From Rhodobacter sp. (lineage in GTDB: Bacteria > Pseudomonadota > Alphaproteobacteria > Rhodobacterales > Rhodobacteraceae): DNA of 64,000 nt. Made by a program: the position numbers and the translations under genes. Position 1 is the first letter of the stretch; each line of letters begins with the position of its first letter. The notes under the pieces are model-generated. The model saw only the letters and a program-made list of their open reading frames with translations, was not told where the DNA came from and ran no database searches. Of this stretch, positions 54,703 through 62,507 are shown piece by piece. The DNA lies in assembly GCA_013821825.1 (NCBI GenBank), contig PNJK01000008.1, positions 1 to 64,000 on the forward strand. Direction: 5' to 3'.

Positions 54703-55959
54703 TCAGACAAGCGCCGCTAAGGCCGAGGCAAGTGCCGAAAGCCCAAGGACCCAGATCAATGACCAGTGCCGCCACAAGAGCGCAGCAGCCGCGAAGACCG
54801 CAATTGCGGCGGGCAGAAGCCGCAGGCTGGCGGGATCGGGCCAGGACAGGTACAGCGGGCCCAAAGTGACTTCAGGCACGCTGGAAAAAAGGACGTTCAG
54901 CGCAAACCACAAGGACAGGTTGGCGATCACCCCGACAACAGCCGCCGTAATCGCTGCCAGCCCGCCAGAAAGGCGCGGCATGTGGGTCAGCCGGTCGATG
55001 AACGGGGCACCGGTGAAGATGAAAAGGAAAGACGGGACGAAGGTCATCCACAGCGCGATTGCAGCGCCTGCGATTCCAAGGCTCCAGCCGCCGACTTGAT
55101 GCGCAGCCATGAAGCCCACGAATTCGTTGACCAGGATCAGCGGCCCCGGCGTCGTCTCGGCCAGGCCCAGCCCGTCCATCATCTGCGTCAGCGTCAGCCA
55201 GCCTTTGTCCTCGACGACTTCCTGCGCCATCCATGCCAGCACGGCATAGGCGCCGCCGAAGGTCAGGATTGCCAGCTTGGAAAAGAAGATCCCGATCTCG
55301 GCCAGGCGTCCGGGAGCCAGCAGGACCAGCGCTCCAAGCGGGATCAGCCAGATCGACAGCCAGACCGCGCCGGCCTTCAGCGACCGGACAAGGGCGGCAG
55401 GCGGAGGAGAAGCGGCCGGGTCCCGTGCCGGCGCCGAAGTTCGCAGGAATCCCCAGACCGCCGCCGTCAGGATCACCAGCGGAAACGGCAACTGGAACAG
55501 GAACAGCGCCGCGAAGGCGGCAACGGCGATGAGGTAGGATTCACGCGATTTCAGCGCCCGGCGCGAGACGCGAATCAGCGCCTCGATCACGATGGCGATG
55601 ACGGCGGCCTGCACGCCGGTAAACAGGGCAGCCACCAGCGGCACATCGCCGAAGGCCGCGTAGACCAGGCTCAGCGCCAGAACGACGAAAGCCCCCGGCA
55701 GCACGAAAAGGCCGCCGGCGATCAGCCCGCCCTTCACCCCGTGCAGCCGCCATCCGATCCAGGTGGCCAGCTGCATCGCCTCGGGCCCCGGCAAGAGCAT
55801 GCAGAACGACAGGGCGCGCAGATAGTCGGGTTCGGTGACCCAGCGCTTTTCGTCCAGCACCACCTTGTGCATGAGCGCGATCTGGGCAGCGGGTCCGCCG
55901 AAGGACAGAAGACCGATCCGGGTGAAGGTGCGGATCAGCTCGGCCAGAGACGGGGTCAT
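54703..55959 (-). CDS. chrA: Chromate efflux transporter ChrA
   Basis: 418-residue two-domain CHR family membrane protein with about 10-12 helices. Each half has the FGGP/FGGA-type motif: SFGGPAAQIALMHKVVLDEKRW in the N-half and TFGGAYAVLAWMAQEVVEDKGWL in the C-half. PGPEAMQLATWIGWRLHG and ETTPGPLILVNEFVGFMA follow. It exports chromate from the cytoplasm. ATGA overlap with chrB upstream makes an operon. Confidence 0.93.
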   Translation of the reverse strand: MTPSLAELIRTFTRIGLLSFGGPAAQIALMHKVVLDEKRWVTEPDYLRALSFCMLLPGPEAMQLATWIGWRLHGVKGGLIAGGLFVLPGAFVVLALSLVYAAFGDVPLVAALFTGVQAAVIAIVIEALIRVSRRALKSRESYLIAVAAFAALFLFQLPFPLVILTAAVWGFLRTSAPARDPAASPPPAALVRSLKAGAVWLSIWLIPLGALVLLAPGRLAEIGIFFSKLAILTFGGAYAVLAWMAQEVVEDKGWLTLTQMMDGLGLAETTPGPLILVNEFVGFMAAHQVGGWSLGIAGAAIALWMTFVPSFLFIFTGAPFIDRLTHMPRLSGGLAAITAAVVGVIANLSLWFALNVLFSSVPEVTLGPLYLSWPDPASLRLLPAAIAVFAAAALLWRHWSLIWVLGLSALASALAALV

Positions 55960-56753
55960 TCACGGCGTCCTGCGGGCCAGTCGTGGCCTTCCTCGTGCCC
56001 GTCGCGGGCCCAGCGGTACAGCGCGTCGTAAACCGCGATTCCGGCGTCAAGCTGTTGCAGATCATCACGACACATTCGTGACATGCCGACCGAGAGCGCC
56101 AGAAGACCGGCCGCCTGCGGGGCAAGATCGTGCCGGTCGGTGTCGGCGGCGCGGATCACCAGCGCCATGCGGTCCAGCGCTTCGGTGTGCAGGTGGAAAT
56201 CGTCCAGCAGCGCGTCGAAGGTGCAGGAGTCGCCCCGATGGCTGAAGGTCACGCCTTCGATGTCGAAGGGCAGTGCACCGAAGCGGTCGGCAACGGATTG
56301 GACCTCGGATGGGGCCACGAACAGGAAGCGGGCGGTCGGGTCGATGAATCGGCGGATCAGCCATGGGCAGGCGATGCGGTCGATCTTGGGGCGGTGGCGG
56401 GTGACCCAAGGGGTGCCGCGGGCGGGCATGGCCGCCACGGGCAGCATCGGCAATCCTGCCGCCTGCCAGGCGAGGGTGCCGCCCTCAAGGACCTCGGCCT
56501 GCCAGCCGAGCGTGCGAAGCCAGGCGGCGGCCCCTTCGGAAAACTTCCGGCCCTTGGTGCAAACGACGATGGCCCGGCCCGGCGGGTCGGTCAGGGCGGA
56601 TATGGCATCGTGCGGCACCTGCCGTGAGGTAGGGATCAAGCAGGGTAGCGCGGCGACATCCTCATCAGTGCGGACGTCGAAAACGCTTGGAGCGTCGGGG
56701 GTGCCGATCAGGCGAAAGGCAGAGGCAGGGGTAATCTGGCCGAACTGGGGCAT
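55956..56753 (-). CDS. chrB: Rhodanese/ChrB-like chromate resistance protein
   Basis: 265 residues in two parts: an N-terminal rhodanese domain (FDVRTDEDVAALPCLIPTSRQVPHD; catalytic loop VVCTKGRK with C65) and a C-terminal ChrB domain (RPKIDRIACPWLIRRFIDPTARFLFV, EGVTFSHRGDSCTFDALLDDF). ChrB proteins act in chromate-responsive regulation or detoxification with ChrA. The fusion with a rhodanese replaces the usual ChrB N-terminus. ATG at 56753 follows AGGA at good spacing; earlier starts at 56762 and 56834 exist. Confidence 0.82.
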   Translation of the reverse strand: MPQFGQITPASAFRLIGTPDAPSVFDVRTDEDVAALPCLIPTSRQVPHDAISALTDPPGRAIVVCTKGRKFSEGAAAWLRTLGWQAEVLEGGTLAWQAAGLPMLPVAAMPARGTPWVTRHRPKIDRIACPWLIRRFIDPTARFLFVAPSEVQSVADRFGALPFDIEGVTFSHRGDSCTFDALLDDFHLHTEALDRMALVIRAADTDRHDLAPQAAGLLALSVGMSRMCRDDLQQLDAGIAVYDALYRWARDGHEEGHDWPAGRRE

Positions 56754-56869
56754 GGGATGCATCCTTGGCAAAGGGTCAGGGATGCGACGCTTGGGCCGTG
56801 GCCTCACGGGGCGGACGCAGACCCCATGGAGCAAGGGGTAGGAGTATTGAACCGGCGGGTCAAGCGGCT

Positions 56870-57520
56870 TCAGCCGACAGGTTTGACGAGTTCCCGCAGC
56901 AGTTTCAGGCGCAGGGTTCGGGCATAGTCCTGCAAACCCCGCGCCGACATGACGAAACCGCCGGGGGTAATGACCCAGGCGCGGTAATAGCTGGTGATCG
57001 GAAAGGCCTGGCCAGGGTCTTCGATCGCGATGGCGTTGACCATGACCCCGGCGGCAATTGCCTCTGACTTGGCGCGGGCATCGGTGTAGCCTGCGTTTTC
57101 CTGCCCGTCACCCGAGATGTCGACCACCAGCCGCTGGCAATCCGGGACGGCGGAAAACTGTGACAGCGCAAAGCGCAGGCCCTCTCCTACCGCCGTGTCG
57201 GACCCCTTGAAGGCGCGCGGCATCGCAGCGGCGCTGTCGGCGAAGCGGGTGACGTCGCGGTCTGTCAGCATCCTCTGCCAGGGCAGGACCAGCGTCTGCT
57301 GCGCGGCGCCCGACCATTGCACGACGGCAAGTGCCACCTGACCCCTGACGAGCGCCTCGGCAAGCTCGGGGTCGGTCAGAGCGGCTGCAAGCCCCTCGGT
57401 CTGCAGGATGTAATCACCGCCGTCGATCGAGCCAGACACGTCGATGGCCAGAACAAGGGCCGTCTCACAGGCCACGGCGGGCCATGCGGTCAGGCAGGCA
57501 AGGCCAAGCACACGCAACAT
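56870..57520 (-). CDS. DUF1194 exported VWA-like protein
   Basis: 216 residues with signal peptide MLRVLGLACLTAWPAVA. The DUF1194 body has a von Willebrand A-type MIDAS motif LVLAIDVSGSIDGGDY and FKGSDTAVGEGLRFALSQF, then VVDISGDGQENAG. It is probably a periplasmic metal-dependent binding protein. Divergence from chrB is not seen; it lies alone between chrB and ssrA on the same strand. Function unknown. Confidence 0.85.
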   Translation of the reverse strand: MLRVLGLACLTAWPAVACETALVLAIDVSGSIDGGDYILQTEGLAAALTDPELAEALVRGQVALAVVQWSGAAQQTLVLPWQRMLTDRDVTRFADSAAAMPRAFKGSDTAVGEGLRFALSQFSAVPDCQRLVVDISGDGQENAGYTDARAKSEAIAAGVMVNAIAIEDPGQAFPITSYYRAWVITPGGFVMSARGLQDYARTLRLKLLRELVKPVG

Positions 57521-57569
57521 CTTCTGACGATGCGGGCAGAAACCGGGTCTGGCAAGAAAATTGGGAAGG

Positions 57570-57884
57570 TGCAGGTTTCTGTTGCCAGGTACCTGCGAAC
57601 CCCGCCCTACGCGGCTAAGCGCAGGGACTTAGGTTTGATATTGCGAGCCGCTTACGCGGCCAGCGCCATCGGAGCACGGTTGTCATTGGCAACTGTGATC
57701 TTGGACCGATAACGGTGGTACCTCACCGAGCGAAAGCTGGCCTCTTTGGTCGTTCGTCGATCCTATTTCGGCCCCACACGCCCGCAATGAACGGGAAAGT
57801 CTGGTGGAGCCGCCGGGTACCGCCCCCGGGTCCGAGCCGATTATTACAGGTGCGTTTATCGCCATAGTCGGAGTTGCCCCCGAC
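57570..57884 (-). ncRNA. ssrA: Two-piece permuted tmRNA (alpha-tmRNA)
   Basis: On the minus strand the acceptor piece comes first, from about 57884 to the encoded CCA at 57802 (CGGCTCCACCA). After a 26-base spacer the coding piece begins at 57775 with GGGGCCG, which pairs over 7 bp with CGGCTCC. The tag frame runs 57690-57652: GCC AAT GAC AAC ... GCC GCG TAA, encoding ANDNRAPMALAA. A terminal hairpin GCAGGT/ACCTGC follows at 57570-57595. Order, acceptor stem and -LAA tag are those of alphaproteobacterial tmRNA, which rescues stalled ribosomes. Exact outer ends are approximate. Confidence 0.92.
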
Positions 57885-57890
57885 AGGACC

Positions 57891-57919
57891 AATATAGGCA
57901 GGGCGAACCGGGCGCGCAA
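57891..57919 (-). promoter_or_regulatory. ssrA: ssrA promoter
   Basis: TTGCGC (57919-57914) and TATATT (57896-57891) are separated by exactly 17 bases on the minus strand, placing +1 near 57884 just before the tmRNA acceptor piece. Good sigma-70-type match for a GC-rich genome and the expected strength for a stable RNA gene. Confidence 0.7.
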
Positions 57920-57969
57920 GGTCGGCCGGGGTCCTGACGGGCAAACCGCCCACGCGCCTTGTCAGACGG

Positions 57970-59547
57970 TCACCTTTCGGTTTCGGCAGCACTCTTGCCG
58001 TTGCCCTCAATCTCACGCAAGGCGTGGTCCGCCAAGCCGACCCCCGCCTGATTCATCGTCAGATAGGTCTGTGTGGCCCCTGCCGCCCGCAAACGGGGAA
58101 TGTGATCCTCATACAGCGCATGCGAGACGATGGGACCAGCAAAGCCCTTTCCGCGCAGGGCGCGTGCGGCATGTTCCTTGGCTTCGACATGGTCCATGGC
58201 CAGGATCGCCGCCTCAAGCTGTCCAAGTTCGAGCAGCCGCCAGAAGGCGGCATCCTCGACATCGGCGAACAGCACGTTGCGCCCGGCATCCCGGTGGGCC
58301 TTGACCTTGTAGAGGTCAGTCTCGATCCCGACGATGCGGTCGTTGAAGCCGGCAAGATGGTCGTAGGCCGCCGTTCCGGTTCGCCCCATGCCCAGAATCA
58401 TGATCTGCGCCGTGCCCAGGTCGGCCGGAAGTTCGTCGCGGTGGATTCTCGATGGCTCAAACCGCAGGAGGCCTGGTTCGAACCTGTCGAAGATGGCCTG
58501 TGCGCCTGCGTTCAATGGCGCCGAAAGCACGAAGGAAAGACTGACCGCAAGGGCAAGCGGCATCAGCCAGTCAGGCAGGGCCGCTGCCGCCACGATCAGG
58601 CCGAATTCGCTGTAGGTGGTCAGGCTGGCCGCTGCCAGAAAGGCGGTGCGCGCCCTGAGACGGAAGACAAGCAGGATGAAGAAGAACAGCGCCCCCTTCA
58701 GTGGCAGAAGAAGCACCAGAATGCCTGCGAATATCAGATCCTGCGGGCCGGGAAGTCCCGACATGCCGATCTGCAGGAAGAAGCCGACCAGGAATACCTC
58801 CTTCATCGACCACAGCGCGTCCGAAAGCTCTTTCGCCCGCCGATGCGTCGAGAGCATCAATCCCATCGCCAGGGCACCGATCTCGGCCCCAAGGCCAAGC
58901 CTGTCAAACCCCGCTCCGCCGACCACCACGGCGAACAGCAGGCCCATCAAGACCAGAAGCTCGTCACGGCCGACGACATCGACAAGCCGGAACATCACCG
59001 GGCGCAGGATTGGCAAGGCCAGCACCGAAAGGGCCCAAGGGGAGGGAACCTCTCCGCCCGAAACCCCAAGCACGCCAAGTGCGATGATATCCTGAACGAC
59101 CAGAATACCGATCGCGGTCCGCCCGTAAAACGCGCCGATGTCGCGCTTTTCCTCAAGCATCTTGGCGGAAAAGACGGTGGACGAGAACGACAGGGCCACG
59201 GCCAGCACACCCGCCGTCTGCCAGTCAAGCCCAAGGGCAAGGCCCACGCCAACGGCGAACAACACCGAGATCATTGCGCAATGGATCAGCGCGCCGCCCA
59301 CCACCTGAGGCTGCGTGATTTGTCCCAACCGCAGCTTAAGACCGACAGCGAAAAGCAGAAGCAGCACACCAAGATGCCCGACAAGGTCAAGAACCTTGCC
59401 GGCGTCCTGGGGCAGGTCAAATTGCGGCCCCCCGATGTTGATCGCAAAACCGGCTGCAAGAAACCCGATCAGCGGCGGCAGACCGAACTGGCGGACCGCC
59501 AGGCCGAAGAAGAAGGCAAAACTGATGTAGACGACCTCGAAAGTCAT
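57970..59547 (-). CDS. CPA2-family cation:proton antiporter with RCK domain (KefC/YbaL-like)
   Basis: 525 residues: about 12-13 membrane helices with GLPPLIGFLAAGFAINIGGP and VALSFSSTVFSAKMLEEKRD typical of KefB/KefC/YbaL, then a cytosolic RCK/TrkA-N domain starting IMILGMGRTGTAAYDHLAGF, with FADVEDAAFWRLLEL. It likely exchanges K+ (or Na+) for protons under nucleotide control. No ancillary KefG/KefF flavoprotein is adjacent. ssrA follows downstream with its own promoter. Confidence 0.9.
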   Translation of the reverse strand: MTFEVVYISFAFFFGLAVRQFGLPPLIGFLAAGFAINIGGPQFDLPQDAGKVLDLVGHLGVLLLLFAVGLKLRLGQITQPQVVGGALIHCAMISVLFAVGVGLALGLDWQTAGVLAVALSFSSTVFSAKMLEEKRDIGAFYGRTAIGILVVQDIIALGVLGVSGGEVPSPWALSVLALPILRPVMFRLVDVVGRDELLVLMGLLFAVVVGGAGFDRLGLGAEIGALAMGLMLSTHRRAKELSDALWSMKEVFLVGFFLQIGMSGLPGPQDLIFAGILVLLLPLKGALFFFILLVFRLRARTAFLAAASLTTYSEFGLIVAAAALPDWLMPLALAVSLSFVLSAPLNAGAQAIFDRFEPGLLRFEPSRIHRDELPADLGTAQIMILGMGRTGTAAYDHLAGFNDRIVGIETDLYKVKAHRDAGRNVLFADVEDAAFWRLLELGQLEAAILAMDHVEAKEHAARALRGKGFAGPIVSHALYEDHIPRLRAAGATQTYLTMNQAGVGLADHALREIEGNGKSAAETER

Positions 59548-59659
59548 GGCGACCCGGACTCCTTGACCCCTTCAACCGTATGGGCAGCCCGGCACCTGCG
59601 CAACGACCAGGCTGCGCCAAACGCTTGTGAGGATTGCCCAATGCGGTTTTCTTCGGTGG

Positions 59660-59694
59660 CCGTAAACGAAAACGCCCGGAACACTGCCCGGGCG
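59660..59694 (-). terminator. Terminator of the PotD-like gene
   Basis: On the minus strand CGCCCGG (59694-59688) pairs with CCGGGCG (59679-59673), 8-base loop, followed by TTTTCGTTT. It starts 26 bases after the binding-protein stop. Good match to a Rho-independent terminator. Confidence 0.75.
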
Positions 59695-59719
59695 CTTCCA
59701 GAAGATGTCGTCTGCCGGA

Positions 59720-60772
59720 TCAGAAGCCCGACTTGATCAGCTCGAACTCTTCCAGCATGCGGTCGCGCAGTTCGGTCGCGATCGGGGTCTGGAACAGGAT
59801 CGTGGTATCGATCGGGTTTACATCAGCGGCAATAAGATCAGCCTCGGGGATCGCCGCCATGGCCGCGGCGTTCGAGTGCAAATAGCCGAAGTCTGCCAGC
59901 ACGATCTTGGCGGAGTCCGGGCGCAGCCACGAGTTGATGAAGTCATAGGCCTTGTCTTCCGAACCCGGCGCGTCCTTGAAGTTCACGTAGCCGCAGAACC
60001 AGGCCGAAGTGCCTTCGGCAGCCTGGCGCTGAAAGCCGATCGGAAGGCCTTCGCCGCGCATGATCGTCACACCGTCGTTCCAGGACCAGGACACCTGAAC
60101 CTCGCCCGTGGCCATCAGCTGCGACAGTTCCGACGGGTCGGACCAGTAAGCGCGAACGTTCGGATGCACCTCGCGCAGCCAGGCGGCGGCGGCGGCGAAC
60201 TGTTCGTCGGTCGTGGTGGACCAGTCGGTCACACCGGTAGCAAGCAGCGCCAGCGCCCAGACGTCATCGGTGTTGTCGGGCAGCGAGATGCGGCCCGCGT
60301 ACTTCGGGTCCTTGAAGACGTTCAGGCTTGCAACATCCTCGGCCGGGACCGTTTCGGTATTGTAGGCCACGGCGGTGTAGGCTCCGTCGGTCGGGATGTA
60401 CCAGACGCCTGCGTCATCCTTGAACACTGGCGAGGCCAGCATTCCCGGGCTGATATTGGCGAACTCGGGAATGCGGCTGACATCCCACGGCTCGATCAGG
60501 TCGGCTTCGCGATACTTGCTGACCATCTGCGAGCAAGGGTGAGCGACATCGGCCTTGAATCCGGAAGAAACCTTCTGGAACGCTTCGTCATCGTCGCCGA
60601 AGAACGCATAGGTCGGCGCTGAGCCGTATTTGGCGGAATACTCGGCGAAGAGCCCTTCGTTTTCCCAGCCAGCCCAGTCGAACACGATGAATTCGTGATC
60701 GGCAGCATTGGCTGCGACGGTCATTGCCAACACCGATGCGGCGCTGGTCAAAGCAAGGTGAGAACGGATCAT
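59720..60772 (-). CDS. Spermidine/putrescine-type periplasmic binding protein
   Basis: 350 residues with signal peptide MIRSHLALTSAASVLAMTVAANA. PotD-like body: EFIVFDWAGWENEGLFAEYSAKYG, TDGAYTAVAYNTE, SLPDNTDDVWALALLATGV and WSDPSELSQLMATGEVQVSWSWNDG. It should bind a polyamine or similar cation for an ABC importer, but no permease or ATPase gene is next to it in the window. The ATG at 60772 follows GGAGCTTCC on the minus strand. Divergent from the PLP enzyme. Confidence 0.88.
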   Translation of the reverse strand: MIRSHLALTSAASVLAMTVAANAADHEFIVFDWAGWENEGLFAEYSAKYGSAPTYAFFGDDDEAFQKVSSGFKADVAHPCSQMVSKYREADLIEPWDVSRIPEFANISPGMLASPVFKDDAGVWYIPTDGAYTAVAYNTETVPAEDVASLNVFKDPKYAGRISLPDNTDDVWALALLATGVTDWSTTTDEQFAAAAAWLREVHPNVRAYWSDPSELSQLMATGEVQVSWSWNDGVTIMRGEGLPIGFQRQAAEGTSAWFCGYVNFKDAPGSEDKAYDFINSWLRPDSAKIVLADFGYLHSNAAAMAAIPEADLIAADVNPIDTTILFQTPIATELRDRMLEEFELIKSGF

Positions 60773-60924
60773 GGAAGCTCCTCGGTGCTGCGGTGGTCGA
60801 CTGTGCGACCTTCCGTGGGACGGTGGTTCTGGCGGGGCACGGGACAAGCGCCCGCACCGCTGTCGACAAAATTGGGCGGCATGGTCGAAAAGGACAAGCG
60901 AAATCTGCAGGGTTGGGCAAGAAA

Positions 60925-60945
60925 TTTGATCAAAAATGGTCAAAT
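60925..60945. promoter_or_regulatory. AT-rich inverted-repeat operator candidate
   Basis: The palindrome TTTGATCAAA (60925-60934) and a following GGTCAAAT (60938-60945) form overlapping TTTGA/TCAAA repeats in the 314-base divergent gap between the PotD-like and PLP-enzyme genes. This AT-rich patch stands out from its GC-rich surroundings and is a good candidate for a regulator shared by both genes. The rest of the gap shows no gene. Confidence 0.4.
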
Positions 60946-61086
60946 GCCGCAACTTCGGTCAATCCTCCCAGCCGGGATGGGATGGTTAGATCGCTTTTGC
61001 GATGGATTGGCGCGCCGCGAGGTCGGCGGCTGGTGCAGTTGACCGTGCCGGACAGCCAGTCCATCCATGGAGCAAAGGAGTCTTCC

Positions 61087-62313
61087 ATGCAGCTTGACCT
61101 GAATTTCGTCCGGGCTCAGTTCCCCGCCTTTGCGTCGCCCGTTCTGTCGACCCATGCCTTCTTCGAGAATGCCGGCGGCAGCTATCCATGCGTTCAGGTC
61201 GTGGACCGACTGACCCGCTTCTACCGCGATCGCAAGGTGCAGCCCTATGGCCCCTATCCGGGTGCGCAGGCGGGCGGGGCCGAGATGGACGAGGCGCGCG
61301 ACCGGTTGGCGGCAATGATGGGTGTGGCGTCGGACGAGGTGTCGTTCGGGCCCTCGACCAGCGCGAACACCTATGTGCTGGCGCAAGCCGTGCGGAAGTG
61401 GCTGGCGGGGACCGGCGGCGCGGTGGTGGTGACCGATCAGGACCACGAGGCGAATTCCGGCGTCTGGCGGCGTCTGGCCGACGAAGGGATCGAGATCAGG
61501 GAATGGCCGGTCGACCGCGAGACCGGCTCGCTGCAAACGGCCGCTCTGGCGGCTTTGCTGGCGGACGGGCGGGTGAAGCTGGTCTGTTTCCCGCATTGTT
61601 CGAACGTCATTGCCGAGATCAACGATGTAGCGGCGATCTGTGCAATGGCCCGGGATGCGGGCGCGCGGACGGTGGTGGACGGGGTCAGCTATGCTCCGCA
61701 CGGGTTCCCGGATGTGCCGGGCCTTGGCTGCGACGTCTATCTGTTCTCGGCCTACAAGACTTACGGGCCGCATCAGGGGATCATGGTGATCCGCGAGGCT
61801 TTCGGGTTCGAACTGCCGGGGCAGGGGCATTTCTTCAACCATGGCACGCTTTACAAGCGGCATACCCCGGCCGGGCCGGACCATGCTCAGATCGCGGCCT
61901 GCGCCGGGATGGCGGATTACATCGACGCGCTGGCGGAGCGGCACGGGGTGACGGGCGATGCGGTCGCGCGGAACCGGGGTGTTCACGACCTGATGCGGGC
62001 GCAGGAGGTGACGGTGATCCAGCCGCTGCTGGACTATCTGTCGGCGCGCAACGACCTCCGCTTGCTGGGCCCGCGCAACGCGGCCCTGCGGGCTCCGACG
62101 GTTGCAGTCGAACTGGACCGCGCGGCAGAACCGGTGTCGGAAGCCCTGGGGCGCAACGGGATCGCCTGCTGGGCAGGGGATTTTTATGCCGTTCGGCCAC
62201 TGAGGGCGCTGGGGATCGACCTGGAAAAGGGCGTGCTGCGGATGAGCGCCGTCCACTACACCAGCAAGGACGAGGTGGCGCGGCTGATCGAGGCCCTTGA
62301 GCGGGTGCTCTGA
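61087..62313 (+). CDS. Class-V aminotransferase/cysteine-desulfurase-like PLP enzyme
   Basis: 408 residues of fold-type I. PLP-binding lysine K224 in LFSAYKTYGPHQG; D198 in TVVDGVSYAPHG; the start FFENAGGSYPCVQVVDRLTRFYRDR and FGPSTSANTYVLAQAV are typical of the csdA-like subgroup. The cysteine-desulfurase active-site cysteine loop is not evident, so it may be an aminotransferase or lyase instead. AAAGGAGT precedes the ATG. Possible link to the divergent PotD-like binding protein (amine uptake and breakdown), by inference only. Confidence 0.83.
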   Translation: MQLDLNFVRAQFPAFASPVLSTHAFFENAGGSYPCVQVVDRLTRFYRDRKVQPYGPYPGAQAGGAEMDEARDRLAAMMGVASDEVSFGPSTSANTYVLAQAVRKWLAGTGGAVVVTDQDHEANSGVWRRLADEGIEIREWPVDRETGSLQTAALAALLADGRVKLVCFPHCSNVIAEINDVAAICAMARDAGARTVVDGVSYAPHGFPDVPGLGCDVYLFSAYKTYGPHQGIMVIREAFGFELPGQGHFFNHGTLYKRHTPAGPDHAQIAACAGMADYIDALAERHGVTGDAVARNRGVHDLMRAQEVTVIQPLLDYLSARNDLRLLGPRNAALRAPTVAVELDRAAEPVSEALGRNGIACWAGDFYAVRPLRALGIDLEKGVLRMSAVHYTSKDEVARLIEALERVL

Positions 62314-62414
62314 CGGCTGCGAAATCGAGCGCGTGCCGCGCGAAGACCCTTAGTGTCGCCTCTGCGCGTGAAGAACGCGCAACCGGCTTTGGCAAAGGGG
62401 GTATTCTGCCCCCA

Positions 62415-62452
62415 AACCCTTTGGGAATATTTGCAAAAAAGAGCAAAGGGTT
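62415..62452. promoter_or_regulatory. 9-bp inverted repeat upstream of photolyase gene
   Basis: AACCCTTTG (62415-62423) and CAAAGGGTT (62444-62452) are perfect complements with a 20-base AT-rich spacer, 55 bases before the photolyase ATG. It could be an operator for light or stress control or a weak terminator for the PLP-enzyme gene. The remainder of the 194-base gap shows no gene. Confidence 0.4.
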
Positions 62453-62507
62453 AAGTGATCCGCAGCTGGCAGCCGGGCGTATGCTAAGGGGACTGGGGAT
62501 TGTGGGT

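Noticed and set aside
58024-59736. A 570-codon open frame opposite the CPA2 antiporter
   Set aside because: Shadow frame; the antiporter has helices and an RCK domain in the expected order.
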